64,000 nt of DNA from Heliopora coerulea (GCA_030142905.1 JASJOG010000048.1:1597501-1661500); one strand, 5' to 3'; counted from the first letter of the stretch, positions 11,801-26,800 are shown. The notes: a model not told the origin generated them from the letters alone. Numbers and translations: made by a program.

Positions 11801-14800
11801 AACTACCAAAATTTCAGGTCGGCAAGAAATTGCCGACCTAAAAACGATAATTCTCAATCTAGGTCGGCAAAAATTTTCGAAACAAATGGGCAATTTCCAA
11901 ATAAAAATTCGACTTTATTCCTTACTCCAAGTACGTATTTATTAATATGAACAGCAATCAATGGCGAATAAAACAGCTAACAAAACACAGGAACAATCAA
12001 TTAAATTCTTGGTGTTGCTAATGGTTGTTGCTAATTCAAATTGATGAATTTGACATTCGCAAAGCGTATTCTGACAAGCTGCATAATCACACTGATAATG
12101 ATCAAAACATGATAAAACACCGTCCTTGAAAGTGCGTATGTGAAAAGTGTGTCCAAGGCAAAAATGCGAGAGGATTTTCAAAGTAAGTCGACAAGGTTTT
12201 GCCGACCTAAATCCACAATATGGCTTTGCAGGTCGACATTTACAGTGGGGGTCAAAAGTCTGAGTCCAGTCAGTATGTTTTTGTCTTTTATTGATATACA
12301 ATATATTTTCACACAACACAGCACTATATGTGCATAACTTTAGCATTTACATCAACATTGGAATTGAGTACATTATATTAGCCAAGTAAACATTACTTTA
12401 ATATTTTGTGTGACCTCCTTTTGCTTTTAAAACAGTTTTAACTCTTCCTGGCATAGAGTCAACAAGATTTCTGAGTACTGTTGGTTTAAGGTTATTCCAG
12501 CATTGATTAAGGACATCCTATAGGTTGTCATTACTTGTGGGATCATGTTTCACTTTCTTTGTTTCAATTGTTCCTATAAATTCTCGATAGGGTTTAGATC
12601 CGGAGATTGAGGAGGAAAATCCATAACGACCATATCACCTTTCTCTTCCTTCCTTCTTACATAATTTTTACACATGTGAGAAGTGTGTTTCGGATCATTA
12701 TCTTGTCGCAACACAAAACCCCTTCTGCACAACCTTAAGCCAGATGGTATGGCTCGTCTTTGAAGGATGGAGTGATATTTTTGCTTTGTAAGAGTGTTCT
12801 TAATTCTTTAAAGATCGCCAACACCATTATAACTAAAGCAGCCCCAAACCTGAATGTTCCCACCACCATGTTTCACTGTTGGCTTGAGGCAAGAATTTAT
12901 AAATCTCTCATTCTTTCTACGTCTAACATAAATGCGACGGTTATTTCAGTATATTTCAAATTTTGATTCATCTGCGAAAAAAACATTTTCCCAATTTTCT
13001 TTAGTGTAACGCCAGTATTTTCTGGCCCATAGCCACCGTTTCCATTTGTTTAGAGATCTTAGCAATGGTTTTAAGACAGGCTTAGTTTACTTTTCACTGT
13101 TGATCTGCTCAGTTTTTTCTCGAGTTTCATTAACTATTGACTGAATGTTACCAGCCGTTGCAGTTCTGTTATGTAAGGAAGTTGTCTTAATGTACTGATC
13201 CCCCTTCAAATTGGTAGCTCTTGGCCTACCAGATCTTGGTTTTGTAGAATAGGATTTTGTTCCTCGAAACCTTTCCAAAGTTCGCTGCACAGCACCCTTT
13301 GAAACCCTTATATTTTCAGCAATTTTGCGTTGTGAAAAACCTTCATTACTCAGTGCAATTATTTGACCTCTTATTCCTTCACTGAGTTCTTTTGCCGTCT
13401 TTGGTCCAGCTACACATCATAGAGACTTTATATAAATTACAACGTGTGTTAAATAACTCAAAAATTAAAAGGAAGGCAAGTGGAAGCATTTACTGATAAA
13501 AATATGCATGTGTAAGTCAATAAATGAATTTTTCTCTACATGAAACATGATTTATCATACATTGAGGGAAAAAATACGACTGGACTCAGACTTTTGACCC
13601 CCACTGTAGGTCGGCATTGCCGAACACCGACCTGAGTTTCAAGGGCTGCATGAGAATTTGGTGTAATTTTTACTGAAGCCGTGTTCATAATCTCCTTTTG
13701 ACATCCTGTTGGACCTCTTAACGCGTGAAATACAAAAAGATACCACGAGCAAATATGTCTCGTTATAATTAGTAAATTGTTTTCATAAATTGGTCTGGTC
13801 TTTACCAAAACAATTACGTATATCCTGCTTCGATTTGAAATATCGTTCATGCTTAGCGTTCCCAGTCGGGTTTTGGGGTTTGGTGAAATTCTTTTGGTTT
13901 ATTTCAGTGTCCTAATGTTTATTTCAAGTCTCGATTCGGTTTTTCTTATTTGTCTTTTTCTTGGACTGACATTGCGATTTCTTTGGCAGATTGTAGAGCC
14001 CGGACTTAAAACGATTGTCAATAATTTTGTTACGGAAAGAAACTCAAATGAAGTAATTGCTGTTGGGTAAGGAAAAATTTTTTTTTCCAAAAAAGAATCT
14101 CAAAAGTTATCAGGTCATTAACCATGATGAAAGGTTTTTCATTAAAAATCAGATATCTTGTTTGACAGCCGCATAGCTCAAAATTGTACGTATTGAAGTA
14201 CTCAGGACTTGAACGGTTGTAACAATACTATTACTTAACCGCTGCTGTGTAAAGACACTCCACTGATGTGACACAAATTCACCCAAAATGTTTAATTGAT
14301 TATGATCTAAGGTACCAAACCAGGAATGAAATTGTCTTTTAATAAAATAAACCATACTTTTTCTGTCCTTTTGAGCAGACACTGCTTTGTACTTGCATAT
14401 GAAATAATCTCCGGCATCTTATTAGCAACAGTTTTAACAAAAAGTGCAACAGTAATCATAATTTTAATGATAATGATAATGATAAAAATGATAATGAAAA
14501 TTGCTGTGCCTATGATATAGTAAAATATAAATATAGGACAGTGATAAAATTATTTTCATGTTGAACTATTTGTGTCTGACACCATGTGGCTTTGATTTTT
14601 TTCAAAATCGCGTGTTATTAATAACATACTGAACAGTATATATTTAAACCGCCCTGCAAAAATTCAAGGAATCGATATTTTTTTTACTATTATCATTATA
14701 AATTATACTATGGCTTAGGGAGTTAGAGAAATCCAAGTCCGGAAACGCTTCACCATTAAACCGGCGATAGACGAAACCCATCATGCCTGTCATTTAAAAG

Positions 14801-17800
14801 AATCCCAACTGATATAACCCATAAACCAACAGAGAGTAAACAAGTTCCAAATGTACAACCGTTCAGTAGTCGTAGATACTTACACTTGTTGCCGATTTTG
14901 CCTGTGCTGTAAAACAGCTCAGTAGATTTATACCGTGCTCTAGACTTTCCACTAGTCGACTTCTTATCTTGCCAAGCGAGAAGTTGAGATACGAAGTCGC
15001 GAGAGGTGGCGAGAACTCGATTGATCCCGCTTGTAAGAAATCGAATTTATTTTGCTGAAATTGGCGCGAAATGTTAATGAGATCATGGTCCCTTTTTGTA
15101 TGAAATAAATAAAACTTGTCATTTTTGACTGGTTAAAATACCGACATACCTGCGACCAAAATACAGGTCAGAAAAAAGTGGCGCTAAGCAGCGTAGAAAA
15201 GTCCGTTTTCTCCACAGTTTTTTTCCTCTACAGAAAAATAAAAACCCAAAAGAAAACGGTCTTCGAGAAAGTCTCGTCGTGTTCTAGTGGAAGTTTGCGA
15301 CGTCTTTGCACTTCAGCTGGCCGTCTTGAACAAATGTCGGGTGTTAAAAATATAAGATGCTGACACTCAAAGATTCACTTCATCAAATGTAAGCTCCCTT
15401 TTATAGCAAACTGCTTAATACCCATAAATAAAAATTTACTGGTGGAACTGATGAGGTGTCAACGGGTATACAGTAATACGTAGACAGGTCCATCGAAGAG
15501 GCAATGTGGTATTCCAGCGGTACCAAGGCCACTTACGCAACAATAGCGACAATGATAATGACAATGACTTTTGTAAACTTATTGTATGTCTTATGTATTC
15601 AAAACTTGTGCTGCAGTTACAAGGTACTTACACCAGTGAATCCAGCTTTAATTAAGAGTAAGATGAAATTTTGGCTCGTGGATTTGGTATACTTACACTT
15701 TAAAGTACATGTTTCGTTAAAAGTCAACAAAAACTGTAATTCTGACTGTAAACAGAATACGCGAACTTGATGATTTGAAAGTACTTGATCAAGAAACTTT
15801 TATGCTTTCAATTTTTAGTATTAATGCCGTTAAAGAAATATGCAGTCGATGTCCGTTGGTGATGACTGAAGAACTCTTGAGAGACTTGGCACTGTACAAG
15901 AAGTCAAAAAACAAAAGTAAGTTATTTTTAATGATGCTGGCTTGTGATTCATGTGATTCGTTAAAGCAAATGAAGACAGAAAATTATTCAGCATTGTTAT
16001 ACAGGACTAATAATAATACTATTAGATTATAAAGAGAAAAGTTCTTGAAAAACGTACAATTATTAGGTGCGAAGTGAAGTGCAAGAGTAGTAAATGCTCA
16101 TTATTTTTTTGCCGACGCCATAGCATAAATATTATTGGCTCGAACCGTTTTTTAGGTGTATTTAATGCAGCAAGGTCGCTGATTCAGCTATTTCGGGTTT
16201 TGAACCCAACTCTTCTTCACAAAAAAGACAGGGTTAGTACTATTTCTCATTATTTTCATTTGTAACGTTATCGTTATCGTCATTTGATTGTTAGGTTTAT
16301 CTGTAACGTCACTATTTCTGTTGTTGGTGGCACTGTCCTTGTTTAGGGTGGTGGTGATGGTGAAAGTGGTGGTGTCGTTATTGTTTCTTCTTGTTTTTGT
16401 CCATTTTCTCTTACCGTTCTTCTATTTCTTGTTGTTTTTCTTCTTCTTCTTCTTTTTCTTTGACGATTTCATCTAAGTCAATTTCTTCTTCATTGCTTAT
16501 TTGTTTCGAACTTGTACAGGGTAAAATGACCGAAGAAGAAAGGAATACACGTCCTAATAAGTATGGTGAATTGACGTCCAAACACTATGTTCCAGGTGCC
16601 GAGGTATTTAATCTGCTATTTGGTTTTTGGACTGTTGTGCGATTAATAACTTACGTAACTTCAGTTAAGGTGGTTGTGACTCAAATGAGTATGGTTGGTA
16701 CGTGAATCAAGGAGTTGCGAGTCACGCTTTACGAGCGACGAGTGGCGACAATACTAGCAATAGTAATACTAATAATGATAATAATGATAATAAGGTAGTG
16801 GGCAGTATGTTCAGATTTACTGCTTCAGGAAGTGTCGACGTTGCCTACCCGGTAACGGCTTCTACTCAGGGATGCGAGCACACTATTCAGTTGTCTAATG
16901 ATGATGTCAAATACGATAAACTAAAACGGTGTAGATGAAACTGGAACATGTAGTGAAGGTATCTCGCTTGGTAGGGATGTTAAGGGACAGCAGCCACCAC
17001 CAGGTCGTCGAAAAAATTGGACAAAGGAAGTTAATAAGCTAGTAATGAGATGTTTTTTCCAAAGTGAACCTAACAGAAGAGGGTATAGGAAAAGGATGAT
17101 AGAAATTTGGAGGGTAATTAGATTGTTTGAAGTTACAGAACAGACATTAGCGGACGAATCAAGGGCTATAAGAACGAATGGATGGTTACCTTTAGTTAAA
17201 CTTGAGGATATCAAAAAACAGAGGTGGAGGGGCATAAAGCAGAGGAAACATTACGGGAGATCCTAATAGGGGAGAATATAGAACTGAGCTAGGGAGGGAA
17301 GTTGAAAGGAATGCCAGTAGGAATATGGAAGAGACTATTCTAGACAGGAAAAAAAAATACAACTTGTTAGAGATATCCTTAGATAAAAAGAAAAAGAGAA
17401 TTATGTGAAAGTTGCACATGCAGAACAGCGCAAATGAGGATTCCCCGGACTAAATAAGCTACTTAACGTTTGCTTGAATGCTTTGCCTAGCATCCACATC
17501 AATGTAGCTTTGCGACTACTTAACATGGCACTAGAAATACGTGTACACAACAACCCTCGCCCATCCTTCCAATATATTTCTCGAGAATTTGACTAAGATT
17601 GATAGCTTTTCAAAGACATCGTCCTTACTGTAACTGGAAGAGTGAATGAAATAAAAAAAAAACACACACACATATTGGCCGCAAAATTATAGTGATCAAA
17701 ATTTGAAATTGTTTTTTATTTAAACAGCTTTTCCTCATGTTTACGATTAAAATTTAAATTCTGCTTTATTAAAACAAAACGTTCGGTGAGAATAACCTGT

Positions 17801-20800
17801 AACGGCTTAAAGAGATCTACTCTCACAATTGAACAATGGATGCTCATATCAAGACACTGTATTAGTTGCGAGCTTGTGGTATCTCGTGTCGTTTCCTAAT
17901 CAAATTTCTCACTCATTTTGCATTAAAGAAAGATTTTTTACGAGATGGCGAGACTGTCCGTCTTAAAAGTGGAGCATTCTCATTGGTTACCGGTCAGGTA
18001 CCAGCATTACGGACAGCTTATGATTGGAATTTTTTTTTGAATCCCAAAGTTGGTTGGAAATGTCTGAGAGATGCTATGATGGACATTTATGCTAAGTATT
18101 CAACTTAAGGTACAAGTCTTCGACTTTAGTGACGAAGGTAAAACGAATGACGAAACCGACAAAATATGAAAGAAAACATGAACGAATTCTGCAATTTTAT
18201 TGCTGACCAAAAAACGGAAAATATAAATCACCGAAAACAAAATACGATAAGCAAACCTGGTAAAACTTTTGTGGCAACAAAAACGAGTTGAGAGAAGCAG
18301 AAGAAGTACCTTTTACGTGGCTAAACTTTTTGCTTTGTTCATTTTCAAATGCGTAAAAAAACGCCGAAGCTTTCAAATCCACAACTACGGCTTTTCGACA
18401 AATCATTTCTCGGTTCAAAGGCAAATTCAAAGGCAGATAAACTTAAAATCTGTAGAAGAAAGCAGTTGTTGGTTGTATATGGAAAAGAAGATAAAATTTG
18501 GTTCAAGTAGTCTCCCTTTGCGAAGAATGAAGTCGGGAACTTCTTTCAAAAGCGGCTGAAAACAATGGTCTGCAAGGAAGATTAGCGAACCATTCCGTAC
18601 GCGATAATTGAATTTTAAGGCTTCTCAGTTTTAACGTACATGGGAATTACGTAGCTTATCTAAATGATTACCCAAACTTGACAATTCTCGATTCATACAA
18701 ATCGCGTTCCGTTCAACGTCAGTGAAGAATGTCGTTTACTGTGAGTCCCTCAGCAAATGTCCGGACAACCAGCGCCTGCTCGAGTTCCTTTAAATCTTTT
18801 GTAGATATTCATCAGAAAGGACCAAGTCAAGGCCTCGCTGTGAAAAGTGATAAGTTGGGCATATTCCATGGAGCTAAGTTTGAAAACTGCTTTTTCGAAA
18901 TCCAAATCATGAATGATTCTCTTACCAAGATGGTCTCAAAAACTGAAACCAGCCGTAAGCGCCGACTAATTTTAAAGGAAGCCATTTCGTTTGCCGGTCT
19001 TAAATCATTTACTGGCTTCAGTGTTCAAATGATGTAAACAACTTCGCAGAGGTCCATAAAAGCGAAAAAACGAGAGCAATATCCTTCAATTCGGCCTCTC
19101 GTTTTGTTAACAACATGCCAGTCCCCGAGAATGCACACAGCATACTTGAGCGAACCGGAATCCATGGATAGATACCTACGTATATATATATATATATATA
19201 TATACAACATAGACACTGCGAAATTTTTACTCCCTAGTCACTACGCGTGTACATGGACTCCACACACGTCGAGATTACTACTCTCGCATCGCTCGGTGGG
19301 CGAAGGGATTACGTACAGTATATCCTTCCCGAATCAGATCAAGCCCGAAACTCCCAAATGTTCATGTCTGTAACTTGTCTATCCACTTCATTCTTAATGC
19401 TGAAAAAAAGACTCGACAAACTGCATGAAGGCCTTCCTTGAAAATGACAGATTCACAGAATGGACAGGATGTGAACGAGATTCATTTAAATGCAACGATC
19501 AATTTCTAATTGATAAAATGATCCTCAAACATTGCTGCTCTAAATGCAGCGTCCGACCCAAGTGGTTAGTCTTAGCACTGGAAATGTACGGGATACCTCC
19601 TGAGATAATTAGCTTTGAGAAAGTGAGCAGAAAGGATCTTGTCAAGAAAACTCTTATCCCGAGTCTCATTAATGGATTAGAAACATCACTGGAAATTAAC
19701 ATCAATCGAGGAGTTGTTTTAGAAGATTGACTCGCACCAAGTCTCATCTACTTTACCGCTCTCAAAACTCTTAAACGAATTAGGCTGCGCATATGAAGTA
19801 CCTTAGTAATATGTCATCTATACCTGTTCTTCAAGGATGACCCGAAAAACTTTGCAGAAACATAACGTTCTCGAACATCAAAAACAGGCGAAAAACGACG
19901 ATTACATGGACGTGGAATTTGGCTTTGATGAACGTTCAAAAGCCAACTTCCAAGTGTGTGTACTTGTCTAAACGCGTGACATCGACGTTTATGTAAATAG
20001 CACGGTCAGACATTTTGAACAGGATGACGTCTACAAATATCTCGGTGTCAACAAAGGTGATGGCTTTAAATACGCGACAGTGAAATAGAAAATCCTTAAG
20101 GAACGTTACAGGAGAGTAAGGTTAGTCGTTGCATAAGCAAATGCAAGCTGCCAAAGAAATAATTGTAAGAGCCAGCGATGATACAGGAGCAGTGTATGGT
20201 GTGAAGAAATGTGCAGAGATTGTTTTTGAACGAGGAGAGATCATCAAAGAAGGCTTAGTGATACTGGATAAGAAGGCAGAGAGACTGGTCCGGAGGAGGA
20301 GGAATTTTACAAATTCTTGGGGATAGAACAGAGATTAAAATATATGTATAATTTTTGAAGTAATGTTTTATATCCGATAAAGCACGTACTGCTAGTTTTT
20401 TGAACGGCTTAAAAATCGAAACGTTTTATACACTAATTCCTTGCGTAAGTTTGGCAATTTATGTTTTCTAAGGCTCAAAATACTTAGGAGAATTTGAAGA
20501 GAAATTCTGGATAAAGTCACACGTGTCCTCATCACATATAAAGACGCGACACGGTTATGATTTTCTTTTGTATTTTCCTCATGAATTCTTAATGAGCTTT
20601 TTAAAACGATATAAATGCAATGTGCAATATAACTGTGAACTAAGAAAAAGAAAACAACTATAAACTATTACGATAGCAGTTGAGGTTGGGGCCATTTCTT
20701 GTCTTTGATACAGAATAAATAGTACGTTGTACGAATACAACACGAAATTATTTTCCTGACTAGAAAGTTTTTGTGGGTTTCATCAAGTTTTAGATCGTTC

Positions 20801-23800
20801 GTTAATAATAGGCCATAAAAACAACAGCTGCTGTTTCCGACTATACGAATAGCTCCCGTCGACAGATTGATGAACTTTACATACCTATAACGATGTTTTA
20901 ATTGATTACGCAAATCTTTATAGTGATTTAATTTTTGTACAGCATTGTCCTGAATTCTGGTTTCGAAGCCGACAGTTCATTCCACCACAAATATTGAGTT
21001 ACTGGATGCGTCAGTGATTACCATATCCGACCTTAATTGATCACCAGTGATGATGGAGGAACTTTTATACCCATCAATATCACAGAACAAATTCATATCT
21101 TTTCTGGCAGAAGCCAGATAATCACCAACAGCTTTTAAGATAGAATTATGTCTTCGGGTGTATCGATTATTATTATTAATAATAATAATGATGATAATGA
21201 CAATAATAATTATATTAATAATAATAATAATAATAATAACAATAACAATAAATTGGAAGGAATCTTCAACCATTCCAAAGATCAGGTATTTTTCTTTTTA
21301 TCCGAACTGTAGGTAATGGCATGGTTCCAAGTGCAATTTGGAAAGAATACGCACGAGTGAGATTTTCAAAGACTATCAAAATAGCACGAACCCGAAATGT
21401 GAGAGCTGTTTGAGTTCCTTAAAAACCTCGCGAGAGCCTGATTTTTTTAAATTGCACGAGAAATCATGCATGCTATTATAAATTAATAATGAACATGAAG
21501 AAAGTAATACAGCGCAAAAAAAAGGAAAACTCACGGCAAATTACTGCGAACCTTTTTTTTTTTCACTATTGCCTTGAAATTACACTGCTCCAATTAATTC
21601 TTGAGAGAACTTAGCTGGTATTTCGTTTATATGACAACCGGGTTTGAGGTAAAATAAATTTCGTTTGAATTCCCACTTAATTAACTCCTATGACTACCAA
21701 CTCTCGGCTGGCAATTTTAAGTTCTTGATTGTTAAAATACCTTGACCTGATTATAGTGAACGGGTTATATTACGAAAATTCCCTTCCTTGCACCAACATT
21801 GCTTTTGGCTTTCATATTTTTCTTCCTAGATTTTAGATGACAATTTTAAAAATGGAGAAAGAGAAACCACGGATCAAAGTAAGTATGAGATTTTGTCTTC
21901 ATATTTAACTGCTAAACAACGTAATTTATGGTCAGCAACCATGAACCAGTCGAAAAAACCTGGGTCTGAGACAAAAGAGAGAGAGAGCTTGGTTGAGCCA
22001 AAGAAAATTTGAACGTGTAGAAGGTTGGATTGGTGTTTTCTCATGGTGTAGCCAGGATGAATCACAACGTTGCAACGACTGATCAAGTTGACCGACGCAG
22101 TTCTGAGTCTACTCACATGTAAACAGACATGCTAGCTTCAATATTTCATGTAAACATTGCTTACTTCTGGACAGATAAAGACTGCCAGGGAGCCTGGCAG
22201 ACATGCAAGCACAGAAGGAAGGATATAGTATCGAATTAATGAAAATAATTACAAACCATGTGAAATATTTGTGGTTACTCTTTTAGTGTTGAATCTGGAG
22301 GAAAATTATGAAAGTGGAAGTGAATGGAGTGACATACCTTACTCGGATGCCGAAACAAGCTATTCGGAAAGCGAAGATGAATTTGACCAGAATGATGACT
22401 GTAAACACGATGAGGTTATAACCTGGATGGGTTATATTTGGTTTTTAGTTCATCGTCTTTTTTGTTATATTTCACATACTGTTTATTGGTTTGTCTCATC
22501 CGGAATCTTGAGTGATTTATTCCGGGGACGATGTGTTTTTGTCTACACGAAAAGTATCATCTACGTATTGTTCTAATTCTCTACGTCTTGTTTAGTTGAG
22601 TTATGAAGTCCATCCCTTACCTGACGAGAATCAACATGAGGAAGACAAGGAGACAAAAGCTTCTAGGATAAGTCAGACGAAGGTATACATATACACACGC
22701 TGGTAATTATAGAAATAACCATTTTGAATATGTGGAAATAAATGGATCTCGAAAAATGCATTTTTCGAGAAATATTGTAGGACTCCATGGTACGAGTAGG
22801 TTAGTGTCTGATGGGGTGGATAGGTTGCATTATGGGATATATTGATTACTTATTAGTATTTTCCCGGCTGATGGCGAGCTCTATTTTACACTGACTAACG
22901 CCAAGTTTGATTACCGTGAGGCCAAGGTCATGTGGGATGTTCGTATATAGACTAACAACGTCAAAAAACACAAGAAGTTTTGTGTCGGCAATCAAATACT
23001 GGATCGACAATTTTCCGCAATCTATGGCCCGATCATTCTCAAAGGAATTCATTCTGGAATCAATAAGTATTGTGCTAAAAGAAAATACATTTTACTTTGA
23101 CAACAAATTTTACAGACAAATTCAAGGAACGGCCATGGGAACTAAGATTGCTCCCACATACGCAACTCTTGTACTTGGCTATCTCGAGAAAAAACTATAT
23201 TCGGAATATGAAAAGATCTTTGGCGAAGAAGAAAAAGAAGAATTCATAAAAGCCTTTAGGAGATTTTTGGACGGCTGTTTTTTAATTTGGAAAAAATCTG
23301 AAGAAGATCTACGATAACTACACTTATTGCTGAAATTTACAATTGAAAGTAACCACGAAAAACTACCATTCTTAGACGTCCTAGTTTACAAACAGGGGAA
23401 TAGTTTAAATACGAATATTTTCTACAAAGAAACGGACACGAACCAATACTTAAACTTCAACTCATGTTACCCTAAACATACTAAGACAAACGTTCCGTAC
23501 TGTCTCGCGCGCCGAATATGTTCTATTGTATCCGATGAGGAAAGAAGGAAGAAACGATTACTGGAACTAGAAGAATTTTTAGAACGACAAAACTATCCTA
23601 GGAACGTTATTTTTAAAGGCATAGGAAAAGCTACATCGCTATCAGTGGCAGAACTTAGATCACCAGATCTAATAATATGAACAGATGAATACCGTGTTTG
23701 GTTCATTTTAGAAGACATCTAAAAATTTGCAGTACGTGCTTTATCAGGTCTAAACCACTTGGCTATCGCCTCGTGTTTTAAATCACGGTAAAGCACTCCT

Positions 23801-26800
23801 GCTCGGTTTCTAAATATATAATATTTATTTATTTATTTTGAATATATATTTAAAAACCGAGCAAGAGTGCTTTATACAAACAGACAGACATACATACATG
23901 CATGCATGCATGCATGCATACATGAACAATTGTGATGGAGGAAAATCTCGGGCACCCCAGTACCTCAACTTGTTTACGACCCAACCGGGACCTGTGGCGA
24001 AAAAAAAAAGTATGTATGTATGTACATATGTATATATGTATGTAAAACAATCGTAATTCCAAGCGAACTTATAGTTTAATTGTATTTTCATTTCTGCGAC
24101 GCGTTTCACCACTTTCTATAGTAGCTTGTATGGCCATTTCCAGCCTAAATGTGTGTATAACGTCATTAATCTAGTTTTATTAAATATCATTAGTATTAAA
24201 CAATTGTTGGATGAGGCTGAGCATGATATCAAGAATCATCCAGACCGGGGTCAAAGTTATCTGCCGAAGTCGAAGGCTGAAGTGGATAATATTTACCAAG
24301 GTCTGGGTAATTCTTGATATTATGCATCAGCCGAATCCAATAATTGTATTATTATACATTCAAAACAGTGACAGATGCAAGGAAAGATTTGCAGTGAAAA
24401 GACTTGTGCAATTAACTTTCCAAACTGCCTTGGTTACGTCATCAGCGTCCAATAATTATTTTTGACATCTCGTCGAATAATTCACGATATTCGGCAGAAA
24501 GCATGTCACAGCTTCCGGACATCGAGAATTAACTGGTGAATTTCGATCAATAAGAAACAAGAATGAAGTTTGCATGTATAATAATCGTGATTATTGTTTT
24601 AATTCGAAGTCAAAGCAGGTTTGAATTCGCTTTTTACGAATTCTAGTTTCATTTCGTTCTAATTCTAGATTCACAAGCAGTTCTACTCTTACGTAAGCCT
24701 AACCATTGTGAATGTGCCCATTCACTTCTTATGTAATGCACTTCTTATTTCTCTTGTACAATTGGTCTGAATGTCTGTAACACATTGGTTTATGACGTGA
24801 ACAATAGTTTGCTACGACAAAACGATGTCATTTAGAAAGAGGTTATAAATTTCAACATTCGTGACCTCTAGCCTCACTATCGTAAAACAGTTTCCGCAAG
24901 AGAATAAATTTGAACAACCATGCTACTTTTATCAAGGTATTTACAGATGAGGATTTCAAGAAAATGAAACTGACAAAGATGATCAATCAAGTTAATCCAA
25001 AGATCGGAAAAAAGCGAAAAAGTGTTTCTGCTAATATTACGAAGCTATCGGAACGGTAAGGCACCAATCACTACACATGTAATGTCGGTCAAACAAACTT
25101 TACGACTGATCATGCTTTCTGAATGATTACCATCTTTGTAGCTGTTTTTCACATTTTCTACTTTTATTAGAAAAGAACTGTTGTCTGTTGATGACATTGA
25201 ACAAATTTTCAGCAAGAAACGAAAGAACAACAAAGAAGAAAGGATAGCATCAGCCAAGGTAACAAGCATAAGGTCTTGGTGTGATCTTTTGTTTGTATTT
25301 TGCCAAGTTGCTCGTGATGGATATCCTCGGTCACCAGTTCGTATTCTTCCTTCTTCTTCTTCACTTCCTTTACTGCCCTTCGTTCCCTTCCCTTTACTAC
25401 CCTCCTTTTTCTACTCTTCTCCCCTTCCTTTCATTCCTCTTCTGTCTTTCCACCATTCTTTCCCTTCTTTCCCTTTCTTGGTTTCTCTTCCTTTTCTCCC
25501 TCCTTCCATCCTTACCTGTTTATCGCACTCCCTACCTTCCTCTTTTCCGCTTTTTCTTTCTATTTTCCTTTGTTTCTTTCTTTTAGTCTCTCTTCCATTT
25601 TTTCTTTTTCTCTCTTTTTTCTTTTTTTCTTTCTTTTTTTTTCCTTCCTCCCTTCCTTCCTCCAGTACCTGGGGAACATAGGTACAGAATTTCTTGACCA
25701 TGGAATAGAAGTTTTCGATTGTATTTGACTCGTAAAGCCAGCTGGACAGCTAATTATTGAAGTACATTATGCCAAGAACCATGTAATACTCGTTAAAATG
25801 CGCACCAATTGATCGAATGCCATTTTCCTTGGCCTCCATGTGACTTATTTGGGTAAAATGGTTGGCACAGTGAAAGTATCGGTCGCTAATCTTTACGCAT
25901 TTTGTAATGTGTCAAAATCTACTTCATATTAATTCTGTAATAAAGAAAGTGGTAAACCTCTAACTTGTTATGAGCCTAACGGCAACCACGTGTGTGATTT
26001 GAGCTGGAGCACGACGATCTTCATTGGCAACTTCTTATCTCATACGGTCGCAGCTTGGAGCACTGGCACAAGTAAACCCACAAACTACAACCACTAAGAA
26101 GTTTTTAAGAAGAAAAAGAATATACTCAGTTTGCTGAATAGTTGGTTCACCGTCATAAAACTTACCTTGTATATTGGTTTTTCAGCTTTCCTGAGCTCTG
26201 TTGTATGCAACTCTAAAAGCTGTCGTGGATTTAAAGCCATATATGGTTTTAAATTAAAGTAAAGAGTTTTTAACCTGAAGTCTATATTATTTTTAATTCA
26301 AGATTGGTTTGGTTTTATGATATATATTTGTTTAAATTTTAGTCTGGCAGAGCTGATGTGAAACACACATTTCAAAAGAATAGAGCTAATGACTTTACAA
26401 GCACAACAAATAAGGTAACAGGAGTAGATTGACAAGAAAGATAATAATAGATACCATGCAGCTGACTTACTGGCAGTTCATATAAAACATACTTACGTCC
26501 TCAGTAGATAACGTCCATTGTTTGGAATTAGCGAATGCTAGTCGACTGAGATTTTTACTTTTGTAGGTAGGGGTACTCTATACATTCAGGTTATGACCAG
26601 ATACTATTTAAATTTGTTGTTTATTGCACCTGAAAATATAGGGGAAAATTCCACAAAGATAGATCTGGATGAGAGACAAAATAAGACAATCATTGCAGGA
26701 ACAACGTGTCCTTTTATTTTGTGTGAAATCTAATTGTCACCTAGACGTTCTTCAAGTATTAACCCAAGTATTAACTCCAAACCAGTGGGCTGACATGCCT

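Larger units (their letters stand above)
11791..13648. mobile_element. TIR element (MITE) hosting a nested Tc1 insertion
   Basis: The left end is CAGCCCTTGAAACT and the right end is AGTTTCAAGGGCTG, with inner inverted GGTCGGCAA/TTGCCGACC motifs repeated near both ends. A 6-bp direct repeat CATGAG flanks the element (11785-11790 and 13649-13654). Removing the Tc1 element leaves about 490 bp without coding capacity. The CAG start is hAT-like, but the 6-bp duplication does not settle the superfamily. Confidence 0.75.
17530..19310 (+). mobile_element. Crypton-like element, copy 1 (decayed)
   Basis: It begins ACTAGAAATACGTGTACACA and ends near GGTGGGCGAAGGG, and is collinear with the copies at 41453-45430 and 45431-47676. 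Shared landmarks are the left AACAACCC-CGCCCA block, CGTTCGGTGAGAATAACC, the ORF start, the GACTCCAC-CACGTCGAGATTA block and the right (AT)n tract (19180-19204). It is about 500 bp shorter than copy 3, mainly from loss of the middle of the recombinase gene. It lies inside a larger LINE relic within an SDAD1 intron. Confidence 0.75.

Noticed and set aside
25181..25701. Long open frames on both strands over the C/T tract
   Set aside because: Low-complexity Ser/Leu/Phe or Lys/Glu/Arg proteins produced by a polypyrimidine run. Only 25181-25258 belongs to a real SDAD1 exon.
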